DNA of 62,011 nt from Burkholderiales bacterium (GTDB taxonomy: Bacteria; Pseudomonadota; Gammaproteobacteria; Burkholderiales; Burkholderiaceae_C): contig JAGWLO010000015.1 of assembly GCA_028872015.1 (NCBI GenBank), positions 1 through 62,011 of the forward strand, given 5' to 3'. Below are positions 1 through 11,086 of the stretch, in pieces. A model generated the notes under the pieces. It worked only from the letters and a program-made list of their open reading frames with translations. It made no database searches and was not told the DNA's origin. Numbering within the stretch: the stretch's first letter is position 1; each line of letters opens with the position of its first letter. A program made the position numbers and the translations under genes.

Positions 1-2
1 AG

Positions 3-485
3 CCGGCACCACCGGCGGCCGTCCGCCTCCGGCCCCCCGCGGCGCCGGCCATGGCGCCGGCCACGCCGCCGGCGCAGCTGCCGCGCGCCCTGCCCGCGAT
101 GCCGCCGGCCAGCGCCATGCCGGTGCCCGGCACCACGCGCTGGCAGGCCTACGCCGACCGCTGCGCGCTGATCAAGGGCACGCTGAGCTGCTGCGTCTTC
201 GATCTGCACGCCGGCCAGCCGCTGGCGCATGCCGGCGGCCAGCCCTCGGCCGAGCGCCTGGCGCAGCAGGGCACGCTGCTGCTCGCCCAGCTGGGCGAGG
301 CGGCGCGCGCGCTGGGGCTGGGCTCGAGCCGCCCCGAGGCCACCCTGAGCACCACCAGCCACCACCTGCTGCTGCGCCCGGTGCCGGGCCACCCCGGCAT
401 CGTGGTGCACCTGGTGCTGAGCGCGGCCGTGGGCAACCTCACGCTGGCCCGGATGCAGCTCGAGCGGATCGAGGCGCCGCAGTAG
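3..485 (+). CDS. C-terminal part of a protein with a possible roadblock/LC7-like domain (5' truncated)
   Basis: The reading frame is open to the left edge, so the true start lies outside the window; the first Met is at base 51 but the Pro/Ala-rich residues before it look like a linker in the same protein. After the linker comes a compact alpha/beta domain of about 110 residues: a strand containing CCVFDL, a helix rich in Ala/Leu/Gln, then strands ending in a Leu/Val-rich segment. That order resembles the roadblock/LC7 fold seen in bacterial GTPase-associated regulators, but no diagnostic motif proves it. It ends convergently with clpB, 57 bases away. It could simply be a conserved protein of unknown function. 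Confidence 0.45.
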   Translation, partial: PAPPAAVRLRPPAAPAMAPATPPAQLPRALPAMPPASAMPVPGTTRWQAYADRCALIKGTLSCCVFDLHAGQPLAHAGGQPSAERLAQQGTLLLAQLGEAARALGLGSSRPEATLSTTSHHLLLRPVPGHPGIVVHLVLSAAVGNLTLARMQLERIEAPQ

Positions 486-542
486 CCGTCCCACCGCGCG
501 ACGGCCGCAGGGCCGGCAGGCCCCGCGGGGCAGCCCGGGCCG

Positions 543-3146
<2,604 letters not shown>

Positions 3147-3172
3147 CGGGCTTCCTCCGGTTGCAGCGCAGG

Positions 3173-3198
3173 TGGGGAGGCCGCGACGGAATTCAATG
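3173..3198 (-). promoter_or_regulatory. Possible heat-shock (sigma-32) promoter of clpB
   Basis: Read on the minus strand there is ATTGAA (-35 like, consensus CTTGAA), 14 bases, then CCCCAC (-10 like, consensus CCCCAT), placed 27 bases before the clpB start codon. Spacing and both boxes are close to sigma-32 promoters and clpB is a classic member of that regulon. This is a by-eye match only. Confidence 0.4.
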
Positions 3199-3255
3199 GT
3201 CAGGTCGCGTCGCCTCGCTCCACCCGAGGCCGGCACGCGCCAGGGCATCGGCCGG

Positions 3256-4512
3256 CTACTCGATGGCCTCGTCGCGCTCGCCGGCCTCGTACAGGCATTC
3301 GCGGCCCAGGCGGTCCAGGCACAGCTCGGCCGTCCACGGCAGCATCAGGCTGCCGCAGCGCGAGTCGCGGTACAGCCGCTCCAGCGGCAGGCTCTTCAGC
3401 ATCGCCTGGCCGCCGCAGGTGCGGATGGCGAGCCGGGCGATGTCGTTGGCGTTCTCCATCACCGTGTAATGCGCGGCCAGCAGGCGCATGCAGGTGTCGT
3501 TGTCGGGGTCGAGCGTGGCGTCGCGCGCGTTCTGCAGGAACAGCGCGCGCGTCTGCTCGAGCTTGATGCGCATCTCGGCCACGGCGATCTGCTTGGTCGG
3601 GTACTGGCGGCGCAGCACGGGGGGCGTGCCCGGCACTTCGGCGCGCAGATAGGCCACGGTGAAATCGTAGGCCGCCTGCGCGATGCCCATGTAGGTGGGC
3701 GACAGCGTGGCGAACATGTGCGGAAAGCGCGCTGCCGCCTGCCAGTACAGGCCCTCGGGCATCAGCCGCGCGGCATGGGGCACGAACACCTCGTGCAGCA
3801 GCAGCGTGCGGCTGACCGTGCCGCGCATGCCCAGCGGGTCCCAGTCGCCCACCACCTGCACGCCCTCGGCCCGGGCGGGCACCGCCAGATAGAGCGAATC
3901 GCGCTGCGTGGCCCCCGGCCGGTCCAGGGTGCAGAGCACGCCGTAGACATCCGCCGCGCCCGCCAGCGAGGCGAAGATCTTCTGGCCGCTGACGAGGTAG
4001 CCGCCCACCCCGCCGACGGTGGCCGGACGCGCCAGCGTGGCGAAGGGCGCCTTGCCCGCAGCCGCCGCGCCGCCTTCGGAAAACGGCTGCGAGTACACCT
4101 GCCCGCGCTCGACGATGTTGGCGTAGTGCAGCGCGCGGTTGTGCGCGTGGTCGGCCCGCTGCGCGGGCGTCATCTCCAGCGCATCGGCAATGGCGCCCGA
4201 CCACAGGCACGACGACACGTGCATGTTGAACGACAGCGCCGTGGCGCCGCAGTGCCGGCCCAGCTCGGCCGCCACCATGACGTAGGTGGTGAAGTCGGCG
4301 CCCAGGCCGCCGTGGCTGCGCGGCACGCAGATCGCCAGCAGCCCGGCCGCGCGCAGGTCGGCGTAGTTCTCGAACGGGAAGCTGGCCTCGCGGTCGTGGC
4401 GCGCGGCGCGCGGCGCGAAGCGCTCGCGGCCGAGCGTGGCGGCCAGGTCGATCAGCTCGCGCTGCTGCGGGGTCAGCAGGCGGGTGTTGCCGGCGATGTG
4501 CATGGCGTTCAC
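3256..4512 (-). CDS. Acyl-CoA-dehydrogenase-fold flavoprotein, possibly a flavin-dependent monooxygenase
   Basis: The 418-residue protein has the three-part acyl-CoA dehydrogenase layout: N-terminal helical domain, central beta domain, and C-terminal helical bundle ending in a [18 protein letters not shown] segment. In true dehydrogenases such as MCAD the segment after this normally carries the catalytic Glu in an YEGT-like motif; here it reads [11 protein letters not shown], so that Glu is missing. The same fold is used by two-component monooxygenases (DszC, HsaA, HpaB types) that take reduced flavin from a partner, and a flavin reductase is encoded three genes upstream. The start is taken as GTG because it overlaps the hydrolase stop as GTGA and has GGAGG 12 bases upstream; ATG at 4503 is the alternative. 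Substrate unknown. Confidence 0.8.
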   Translation of the reverse strand: MNAMHIAGNTRLLTPQQRELIDLAATLGRERFAPRAARHDREASFPFENYADLRAAGLLAICVPRSHGGLGADFTTYVMVAAELGRHCGATALSFNMHVSSCLWSGAIADALEMTPAQRADHAHNRALHYANIVERGQVYSQPFSEGGAAAAGKAPFATLARPATVGGVGGYLVSGQKIFASLAGAADVYGVLCTLDRPGATQRDSLYLAVPARAEGVQVVGDWDPLGMRGTVSRTLLLHEVFVPHAARLMPEGLYWQAAARFPHMFATLSPTYMGIAQAAYDFTVAYLRAEVPGTPPVLRRQYPTKQIAVAEMRIKLEQTRALFLQNARDATLDPDNDTCMRLLAAHYTVMENANDIARLAIRTCGGQAMLKSLPLERLYRDSRCGSLMLPWTAELCLDRLGRECLYEAGERDEAIE

Positions 4513-5282
4513 CGTGGGACGGTGCCTCCGGGGGCGATGCGGCGCTGCAGAAAGCCCAGCACGGCGGCCTGGAAGGCGGCCGGCTGCTCGACGTTGGCGA
4601 TGTGCCCGGCGCCGGCCAGGCAGCGGTATTCGGCGCCCGGGATGCGCTGCGCCATGCGCTGCATCAGCGCCGGCGGCGCCGTGCGGTCGTGCTCGCCCGC
4701 CAGGCACAGCGTGGGCACGGTGATGGCCGCCAGCGCCTGGCGCCGGTCGAAGGCGGCAATGGCCTGCAGCGCGGTGCGGTAGCTGGCCTGCGGCACCCGC
4801 GACATGACGTCGATCGCAGCCTGCAGCGCCGCGGCCGGCGCGCCGGGCGCCACCATCGCCGGCACCAGCCGCGCCGCCATGCCGGCCATGCCCAGACCGG
4901 CGTCCAGCGGGGCCAGGCGATCGGCCACGAACTTCGCCTGCCAGGCGCCATCGGACGGGCCGAACGAGGCCGAGGTGCAGGCCAGCACGAGGCCCCCGAC
5001 CAGCGCCTGCACTCCGGCGACGCCGCGGGCCACGAGCTCCTGCGCGACCATGCCGCCCATGCTGTGGCCGACGATCACCACCGGCGCGCGGCCCAGGCGC
5101 CCGACCGCGGCCGCGGCCGCCTCCACCATCGCCTCCAGCGTCGGCCGTCCCGGCGCCGTGCCGTAGCCGGGGAAGTCGATGGCCAGCGCGCGGTGGCCGG
5201 CGCGGTCGAACGCCGCCACCGCGTCGTCCCAGATCGCGCGCCCGCCGCCGATGCCGTGCAGCAGCAGCAGGTTCGCGCTCAC
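4509..5282 (-). CDS. Alpha/beta hydrolase
   Basis: Alpha/beta-fold hydrolase of 257 residues. LLLLHGIGG near the N-terminus gives the oxyanion region, GHSMGG the nucleophile elbow with catalytic Ser, GEHDRTAPP the acid, and GAGHIANVE the catalytic His, so all catalytic elements are intact. The class includes enol-lactonases, meta-cleavage hydrolases and N-formylmaleamate deformylase (NicD). Placed directly after a NicX-like gene, a role in hydrolysing a ring-cleavage product is reasonable but not proven. The GTG start overlaps the preceding stop codon (GTGA) and its own stop overlaps the next start the same way, so the genes are probably translationally coupled. Confidence 0.85.
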   Translation of the reverse strand: MSANLLLLHGIGGGRAIWDDAVAAFDRAGHRALAIDFPGYGTAPGRPTLEAMVEAAAAAVGRLGRAPVVIVGHSMGGMVAQELVARGVAGVQALVGGLVLACTSASFGPSDGAWQAKFVADRLAPLDAGLGMAGMAARLVPAMVAPGAPAAALQAAIDVMSRVPQASYRTALQAIAAFDRRQALAAITVPTLCLAGEHDRTAPPALMQRMAQRIPGAEYRCLAGAGHIANVEQPAAFQAAVLGFLQRRIAPGGTVPR

Positions 5283-5725
5283 GGCAGCTGCCCGGCGTCG
5301 ACCACGGCCACGCCGTCCAGCGCCACCGTGCAGCCGCGCGGTGGCAGGTCGACATGGCCTTCGGTGTGGCGGACGGCCACCGCGTTCGCGCCGGTCGGGT
5401 CCAGGAAGCCGCCCGCGCAGGCGCGCAGCCCGGTGCCGTTGAGATCGGCCTTGTCGCAGAAGGTGAGGGCGTCCCAGCGCGCGCGCCGGTTCGGGCCCCG
5501 GCCCACGTGCGACACCGCCTGGGCCGCGGGGTCGGCCCAGGCCTCGAAGTCGCCGCGCATGATCGCGGCATCGACGCTGTCGCCCGCCACCGCCACCCCG
5601 TGGTCGCGCCCGATGCGCAGGCGCACCGGGTCCTGCAGGTGGCGCTTGAAGGCATCCCCGGGCTGCATGCCACACAGGCCGAACACCTGCTCGTACATCG
5701 CGATCCAGCCCGCCTGCAGCCTCAC
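5279..5725 (-). CDS. Shortened NicX / M29-like (2,5-dihydroxypyridine dioxygenase-like) protein with internal deletion
   Basis: The 148-residue product resembles only the two ends of the roughly 350-residue NicX/M29-like family. Residues 8-24 (WIAMYEQVFGLCGMQPGD) match the usual N-terminal helix and turn. The sequence then jumps directly to the C-terminal region, where VSHVGRG carries one expected iron-ligand His and EGHVDLP the other His and Asp. About 180 residues of the middle are absent with no frameshift. The GTG start has a strong GGGGGAGG site, and both junctions are GTGA overlaps, so it is apparently still translated. It may be a decaying gene, or a compact protein that keeps the metal site. 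The comparison with NicX is from memory. Confidence 0.6.
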   Translation of the reverse strand: MRLQAGWIAMYEQVFGLCGMQPGDAFKRHLQDPVRLRIGRDHGVAVAGDSVDAAIMRGDFEAWADPAAQAVSHVGRGPNRRARWDALTFCDKADLNGTGLRACAGGFLDPTGANAVAVRHTEGHVDLPPRGCTVALDGVAVVDAGQLP

Positions 5726-6216
5726 AGCACCTCCCCCAGCAGGTGGTAGTGGCCGCCCTGGAACACCAGGGGCGCGATCGGCGCCTCGTCCAGCTGCAGC
5801 ACGTGGCCGATGAACAGTTCGTGGTCGCCTGCGGTCTGGTGCGACCAGGCCTCGCACTCGAACACCGCGGCACAGCCCGCCAGGACCGGCGCGCCGGTCT
5901 GCCCCGGCGCCCACTGGCCCTCGGCGAACTTGTCGGGGTGGCGGGAGGCGAAGCGGCGCGACAGGTCGACCTGGGCCTCGCCCAGCACGTTGACCGCGAA
6001 GTGGCGCGCCTGCACGAACGCGGCCAGGCTGGGGCTGGCGCGGCGCAGCGACCACAGCACCAGCGGCGGCACCAGCGACAGCGACTGGAACGAGTTGGCG
6101 GTGAGGCCGACGCGGGCGCCGTCGGCATCCAGGCAGCTGATGATGGCCACCCCGGTGGCGAAGCGGCCGAGCGCGCGGCGCAGGGGCTGCGTGTCGGCCG
6201 CCGGCGCGTTGCCCAT
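5722..6216 (-). CDS. Flavin reductase (HpaC-like, FMN-binding split barrel)
   Basis: A 164-residue member of the flavin reductase domain family. It starts in the usual way with LRRALGRFATGVAIISC, followed by TANSFQSLSLVPPLVLWSL for flavin binding, HFAVNVL and a C-terminal GDHELFIGHV segment. Such proteins use NAD(P)H to make free reduced flavin for a partner oxygenase. The acyl-CoA-dehydrogenase-fold protein in the same gene string is a plausible partner. It begins 6 bases after moaE and its stop overlaps the next start, so it seems to belong to the same transcript as the molybdopterin genes, although the functions are unrelated. Confidence 0.88.
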   Translation of the reverse strand: MGNAPAADTQPLRRALGRFATGVAIISCLDADGARVGLTANSFQSLSLVPPLVLWSLRRASPSLAAFVQARHFAVNVLGEAQVDLSRRFASRHPDKFAEGQWAPGQTGAPVLAGCAAVFECEAWSHQTAGDHELFIGHVLQLDEAPIAPLVFQGGHYHLLGEVL

Positions 6217-6222
6217 CGGGGA

Positions 6223-6708
6223 TCAGGGCGCCGGCGCGGCGTTGCCCGCGGCCAGCCCCCAGCGTGCCAGCGCCGCGTCGTCGGCCACCCGCGCATCGAC
6301 CCAGCGCGCGCCCCCGGGCGTGGTCTCCTTCTTCCAGAACGGCGCCTGCGTCTTCAGGTAGTCCATCAGGAACTCGCAGGCCTGGAACGCCATGCCGCGG
6401 TGCGCCGAGCTCACCGCCACCAGCACGATCTGCTCGCCCGGCAGCAGCCGGCCGATGCGGTGCACCACCCGCGCGGCGCGGATGTCGAAGCGTTGCAGTG
6501 CGGCGTCGATCATGGCCTCGATGGCGCGCTCGGTCATGCCGGGGTAGTGCTCGAGCTCCATCGCGCCGACCGCGCTGCCGTCGCTGCGGTCGCGCACGGT
6601 GCCGATGAAACTGGCCACCGCGCCGACGCCGGCATCGCCCGCGCGCAGCGCGGCCACTTCGGCGCCGAGGTCGAAGTCGGCGTGCTGGATGGTGACGCGC
6701 GGCGCCAT
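6223..6708 (-). CDS. moaE: Molybdopterin synthase catalytic (large) subunit MoaE
   Basis: MoaE and thiocarboxylated MoaD convert cyclic pyranopterin monophosphate to molybdopterin in the cytoplasm. The 161-residue protein has the characteristic VASFIGTVRD, MELEHYPGMTE, HRIGRLLPGEQIV, SSAHRGMAFQACEFLMDYLKT and FWKKE segments, including the Lys/Arg residues that bind the substrate and receive the MoaD tail. Length is normal. It lies 12 bases after moaD, its partner, within a moeA-moaD-moaE run. Confidence 0.96.
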   Translation of the reverse strand: MAPRVTIQHADFDLGAEVAALRAGDAGVGAVASFIGTVRDRSDGSAVGAMELEHYPGMTERAIEAMIDAALQRFDIRAARVVHRIGRLLPGEQIVLVAVSSAHRGMAFQACEFLMDYLKTQAPFWKKETTPGGARWVDARVADDAALARWGLAAGNAAPAP

Positions 6709-6720
6709 CGCGGGCCCGCC

Positions 6721-6972
6721 TCAGCCGCCCGTGACGGGCGGAAAGAACGCCACCTCGGCGCCCTCGGTCAAGGCCGCGGACTCGTCGGCCATGGCCTGGT
6801 CCACCGCGGCACGCACGGCCCGGCCCCGCGCCAGCACCTCGGCATGGCGGCCGCCGCGGGCCAGCAGCGCATCGCGCAGCGCACCCACCGTGCTGCCAGG
6901 CGCGACGTCCAGCGTCTCGCCCGGTCCCAGCGCCTCGCGCAGCGAGGCAAAGTAGCGCAGGGTGATCTTCAT
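6721..6972 (-). CDS. moaD: Molybdopterin synthase sulfur carrier (small) subunit MoaD
   Basis: Ubiquitin-like sulfur carrier of 83 residues. It ends in the required Gly-Gly (VTGG), which is adenylated and thiocarboxylated before donating sulfur in molybdopterin synthase. The N-terminal KITLRYFASLRE strand-turn-helix and the FFPPVTGG tail are typical. The start codon is the only sensible one and the gene sits between moeA and moaE, as expected for an operon of the cofactor pathway. moaA lies about 18 kb away on the other strand. Confidence 0.95.
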   Translation of the reverse strand: MKITLRYFASLREALGPGETLDVAPGSTVGALRDALLARGGRHAEVLARGRAVRAAVDQAMADESAALTEGAEVAFFPPVTGG

Positions 6973-7001
6973 CTCGGCTTCAGCGCGGCTTCGTCACGGC
7001 A

Positions 7002-8270
7002 TCACCGCGCCACCAGCGCCGCGAGCGGCAGAAAGCGCACGCCGTCGCCGCGTGCGATGGCCTGGCCGGGCGGGTTGTCGATCAGGCCGTCGGCCCAGAC
7101 GGCCGAGGTGAGCACGCCCGAGCTCTGGTTCGGGAACAGGTCGAGCCCGCCCTCGGCGTTGAGGCGGGCCCGCAGGAATTCGCGCCGGCGGTCGGGGCGC
7201 GGCCAGTCGAAATCGGCGCGCAGCGGCAACGCCGCGGGCAGCGCCGGGTCCATGCCCTGCAGCACGCGCAGCACGGTGCTCACCGCCAGCACGTGGGTGA
7301 CGAAGGCCGAGACCGGGTTGCCCGGCAGGCCCACGAGCAGGGCCACGCTGGCGCCTGCATCCGCCGATTCGCGCCGGATGGTGCCGAAGGCCAGCGGCTT
7401 GCCGGGCTTGATGGCGATCTGCCAGTCCTGCAGCTCGCCTTCGGCGTGCGCGGCCGGCTTGAGATGGTCTTCCTCGCCCACCGAGACGCCGCCGCAGGTG
7501 ACGATGAGGTCGTTCGCCGCCGCGGCCTCGCGCAGCGCGGCGCGCGTGGCGTCCAGCGTGTCGCGCACGATGCCCAGGTCGGCGACCTCGCAGCCGGCCG
7601 CTTGCAGCAGCGCGCGCAGGGTGTAGCGGTTGGAGTTGTAGATCGCGCCCGGCCGCAGCGGCTCGCCGGGCATCATCAGTTCGTCGCCGGTGGAGAAGAT
7701 GGCCACCCGCGGCCGCCGCCGCACCGTCAGGACCGCGGCGCCGACCGAGGCCGCCAGGCCCAGCGACTGCGGCGTCAGGCGCTGGCCGCGCAGCAGCACC
7801 GCGGCGCCGCGCTGCACGTCCTCGCCGCGGCGGCGGATCCACTGCCCCGGCTCGGGCCGGGTGTTCACCTTGACCGCGCCCAGGCCCTGGCCCGAGGTCG
7901 CGGCGATCGCCTCGCACTGCTCCTGCATCACCACCGCGTCGGCACCGGCCGGCACCTGGCCGCCGGTAAAGATGCGCGCCGCGGTGCCGGGCTGCAGCGG
8001 CTGGCCGACATGCCCGGCCGGGATGCGCTGCGCCACCGGCAGCACGGCGCCCGCGGCCGGCACGTCGGCCGCACGCAGCGCATAACCGTCCATCGAGGTG
8101 TTGTCCTCGGGCGGCACGTCCAGCGTCGACAGCACCTCGGCGGCCAGCACGCGGCCCAGGCCGTCGAAGGTCGAGACGGTCTCGGTCTCGGTGATCGCGT
8201 GCGGCCGCGTGCCGTCGATCAGCCGGGCCAGCGCCTCGTCGAGGCTGAGCATCGGGCGGGGAGCGTTCAT
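7002..8270 (-). CDS. moeA: Molybdopterin molybdotransferase MoeA
   Basis: MoeA inserts molybdate into adenylylated molybdopterin. The 422-residue protein shows the family features in order: LSLDEALARL, EDNTSMDGYALRAAD, the domain with RIFTGGQVPAGADAVVMQE, the MoCF-like domain with IFSTGDEL and TCGGVSVGEEDH, then GLPGNPVSA and the C-terminal barrel. The start at ATG 8270 (NAPRPMLSLDEA) is chosen because an upstream ATG at 8306 would run into thrC; as drawn there are 7 bases between thrC and moeA. The neighbours moaD and moaE act in the same pathway. Confidence 0.96.
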   Translation of the reverse strand: MNAPRPMLSLDEALARLIDGTRPHAITETETVSTFDGLGRVLAAEVLSTLDVPPEDNTSMDGYALRAADVPAAGAVLPVAQRIPAGHVGQPLQPGTAARIFTGGQVPAGADAVVMQEQCEAIAATSGQGLGAVKVNTRPEPGQWIRRRGEDVQRGAAVLLRGQRLTPQSLGLAASVGAAVLTVRRRPRVAIFSTGDELMMPGEPLRPGAIYNSNRYTLRALLQAAGCEVADLGIVRDTLDATRAALREAAAANDLIVTCGGVSVGEEDHLKPAAHAEGELQDWQIAIKPGKPLAFGTIRRESADAGASVALLVGLPGNPVSAFVTHVLAVSTVLRVLQGMDPALPAALPLRADFDWPRPDRRREFLRARLNAEGGLDLFPNQSSGVLTSAVWADGLIDNPPGQAIARGDGVRFLPLAALVAR

Positions 8271-8277
8271 GCGCGGC

Positions 8278-9732
8278 TCAGGCAGCGGCGGCGGCCGGGC
8301 CGCCATGGGTTTCGATGTAGCGCTTGACGGCCTCGGCGTCGGCCGCCATCGCGGTGAAGCGCCGCGGCCGCGACTCGAGCTCGCGCAGCGCCGGCGGGCG
8401 CTCGGGGGGCGGCGCGTCGGGGCCCAGCGCCTCGCGGATCGTGGCCTCGAACTTGGCCGGCAGCGCGGTCTCGAGCACGATCATCGGCACGCCGGGCTCG
8501 AGCTGCTCGCGCGCCACCTTCAGGCCGTCGGCGGTGTGGGTGTCGATCATCACGCGGTGGCGGGCCCAGGTGTCGCGGATCGTCGCCAGCCGGTCGGCAT
8601 GGGTGCTGCGGCCGGACGCGAAGCCGAAGCCGTCGACGCGCGTGGCCGGCGCGAACTCAGTCGCGCTCAGCGTGAAGCCGCCCTCGCGCGCGAGGGTCGG
8701 TCCGAACAGTTCGCGCGTGCGCACCGCCGCGGCGGCATCGTGGCCCAGCAGGTCGAACACGAAGCGCTCGAAATTGCTCGCCTTGCTGATGTCCATCGAC
8801 GGGCTCGAGGTCTCGCAGGTCTCGGCACTGCCGCGCACCCGGTAGCGGCCGCTGCGGAAGAACTCGTCGAGCACGTCGTTCTCGTTCGTCGCCAGCACCA
8901 GGCGGCGGATCGGCAGGCCCATCTGGCGCGCGACATGGCCGGCGCAGATGTTGCCGAAGTTGCCGCTGGGCACGGCAAAGCTCACGGCCTGCGCGTTGGT
9001 CTTGGTGGCCTGAAAGTAGCCGGCGAAGTAGTAGACGACCTGGGCCAGCAGGCGCGCCCAGTTGATGCTGTTGACGGTGCCGATGCGGTGCCGGCGCTTG
9101 AAGGCGAGGTCGTGGCTGACCGCCTTGACGATGTCCTGGCAGTCGTCGAACACGCCGGCGATCGCGAGGTTGTGGATGTTGGCGTCCTGCAGGCTGAACA
9201 TCTGCGCCTGCTGGAACGGGCTCATGCGCCCGGCCGGGCTGAGCATGAAGACGTTGACGCCGCGCTTGCCGCGCATCGCGTACTCGGCCGCGCTGCCGGT
9301 GTCGCCGCTGGTCGCGCCCAGGATGTTGAGCGCCTCGCCACGCCGTGCCAGTTCGTACTCGAGCAGCTGGCCCAGCAGCTGCATCGCCATGTCCTTGAAG
9401 GCCAGCGTCGGGCCGTTGGACAGGGCTTCGAGGAACAGGCCCTCGCCCAGCGGCTTCAGCGGCACGATCTGCGGCGTGCCGAACACGCGCTCGGTGTAGG
9501 TGGCCTCGCACAGGCGCCGCAGGTCGGCCGGCGGGATGTCGTCGATGTACAGCTGCAGGATCTCGAACGCCAGCTCGGCATAGCGCAGGCCGCGCCAGCG
9601 CGCCAGCGTGGCCGCATCGACCTTCGGGTAATGCGTGGGCAGGTACAGGCCGCCGTCGGGTGCCAGGCCCTCGAGCAGGATGTCGCAGAAGCCGCGCGGC
9701 GAGGTGTCGCCGCGCGTGCTGAGGTACTTCAA
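8278..9732 (-). CDS. thrC: Threonine synthase
   Basis: PLP enzyme converting O-phosphohomoserine to threonine, the last step of the pathway that hom feeds. The 484-residue sequence begins with KYLSTRGD, has the PLP-lysine region GPTLAFKDMAMQ, the ATSGDTGSAAEYA phosphate loop, and VPSGNFGNICAG. The length fits the longer class of bacterial threonine synthases. The start codon is TTG, overlapping the hom stop codon as TTGA; the conserved KYLSTRGD begins right there, so this unusual start is well supported. Confidence 0.96.
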   Translation of the reverse strand: MKYLSTRGDTSPRGFCDILLEGLAPDGGLYLPTHYPKVDAATLARWRGLRYAELAFEILQLYIDDIPPADLRRLCEATYTERVFGTPQIVPLKPLGEGLFLEALSNGPTLAFKDMAMQLLGQLLEYELARRGEALNILGATSGDTGSAAEYAMRGKRGVNVFMLSPAGRMSPFQQAQMFSLQDANIHNLAIAGVFDDCQDIVKAVSHDLAFKRRHRIGTVNSINWARLLAQVVYYFAGYFQATKTNAQAVSFAVPSGNFGNICAGHVARQMGLPIRRLVLATNENDVLDEFFRSGRYRVRGSAETCETSSPSMDISKASNFERFVFDLLGHDAAAAVRTRELFGPTLAREGGFTLSATEFAPATRVDGFGFASGRSTHADRLATIRDTWARHRVMIDTHTADGLKVAREQLEPGVPMIVLETALPAKFEATIREALGPDAPPPERPPALRELESRPRRFTAMAADAEAVKRYIETHGGPAAAAA

Positions 9733-11066
9733 TTCAGTTCCTCTTTTCGGATCCTCACGATCGGCGCGAGCACCGTGGGCAGCCCCTGCATCTGCACCAG
9801 CGCGGCGTTCATCCGGCCCTCCACGGTGTCGTGGGTGAGGATGATGAGATCGGTCTTCTCGCCGCCCCCCGCGGCGAGGCCACTTTCAGCGCCTTCGGCG
9901 CTGGGGCGCTGCAGCACCGCGTCGATGGAGATCTCGTGCTCGGCCAGGATGCCGGTGATGCGCGCCATCACGCCGGCCTTGTCGGCCACCACCAGGCGCA
10001 GGTAGTACGCCGTGACGACCTCGGCCATGGGCAGGATCGGCGTGTCCTGCATCGCGCCCGGCTGGAAGGCCAGCGGCGGCACGCGGTGCGCGGGGTCGGC
10101 CGCGTGCAGCCGCGTGATGTCCACCAGGTCGGCGATGACGGCGCTGGCGGTGGGCTCGGCGCCAGCGCCCTTGCCGTAGTAGAGCGTGGTGCCGACCGCG
10201 TCGCCATGCACGACGACCGCGTTCATCGCGCCTTCGACGTTGGCGATCAGGCGCGCGGTGGGCACCAGCGTCGGGTGCACCCGCAGCTCCAGCCCCTGCG
10301 CGCGCCGCTTGGTGATGCCCAGCAGCTTGATGCGGTAGCCCATCTGCTCGGCGTAGCGGATGTCGGCCGCCTGGAGCGCGGTGATGCCCTCGACGTAGGC
10401 GCGGTCGAACTGCACCGGCACGCCGAAGGCGATGGCCGACATGATGGTGGCCTTGTGCGCGGCGTCGATGCCCTCGATGTCGAACCTGGGGTCGGCCTCG
10501 GCGTAGCCCAGCGCCTGCGCCTGCTTCAGCACGGCGCCGAAGTCCAGGCCCTTGCTGCGCATCTCCGACAGGATGAAGTTGGTGGTGCCGTTGATGATGC
10601 CGGCCACCCACTCGATGCGGTTGGCGGTGAGGCCCTCGCGCAGCGCCTTGATGATGGGGATGCCGCCGGCCACCGCCGCCTCGAAGCCGACGACCACGCC
10701 CTGCTCGCGCGCGGCGGCGAAGATCTCGCTGCCGTGCACCGCCAGCAGCGCCTTGTTGGCGGTGACCACGTGCTTGCCATGGCCGATGGCCTCGAGCACC
10801 AGCGCGCGCGCGATGCCGGTGCCTCCGATGAGCTCGACCACGATGTCGATCGCGGGGTCTCGGATGACCTGGCGCGCGTCGGCCACCACCTGGGCCTGGT
10901 CGCCGACGACGGCGCGCGCGCGCGCCTGGTCGAGGTCGGCCACGGAGGCGATGCGGATCTCGCGCCCGGCGCGGCGGCGGATCTCTTCGCGGTTGCGCTG
11001 CAGCACCTGGAAGGTGCCGCCGCCGACGGTGCCGATGCCGAGCAGGCCGACCTGGATGGGCTTCAT
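9729..11066 (-). CDS. hom: Homoserine dehydrogenase
   Basis: NAD(P)H-dependent reduction of aspartate semialdehyde to homoserine, the branch-point step towards threonine and methionine. The N-terminal Rossmann motif is GLLGIGTVGGGT; ELIGGTGIARALVLEAI, VTANKALLA and GIINGTTNFILSEM mark the catalytic domain, and the last 90 residues form an ACT domain for feedback control (ADKAGVMARITGILAEHEI). The start at KPIQVGLLG follows the family; ATG at 11090 adds eight residues and overlaps the aminotransferase stop (ATGA), so it is equally possible. It is translationally coupled to thrC downstream. Confidence 0.95.
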   Translation of the reverse strand: MKPIQVGLLGIGTVGGGTFQVLQRNREEIRRRAGREIRIASVADLDQARARAVVGDQAQVVADARQVIRDPAIDIVVELIGGTGIARALVLEAIGHGKHVVTANKALLAVHGSEIFAAAREQGVVVGFEAAVAGGIPIIKALREGLTANRIEWVAGIINGTTNFILSEMRSKGLDFGAVLKQAQALGYAEADPRFDIEGIDAAHKATIMSAIAFGVPVQFDRAYVEGITALQAADIRYAEQMGYRIKLLGITKRRAQGLELRVHPTLVPTARLIANVEGAMNAVVVHGDAVGTTLYYGKGAGAEPTASAVIADLVDITRLHAADPAHRVPPLAFQPGAMQDTPILPMAEVVTAYYLRLVVADKAGVMARITGILAEHEISIDAVLQRPSAEGAESGLAAGGGEKTDLIILTHDTVEGRMNAALVQMQGLPTVLAPIVRIRKEELN

Positions 11067-11086
11067 GTTCACGGGCTCGGGCGGGT

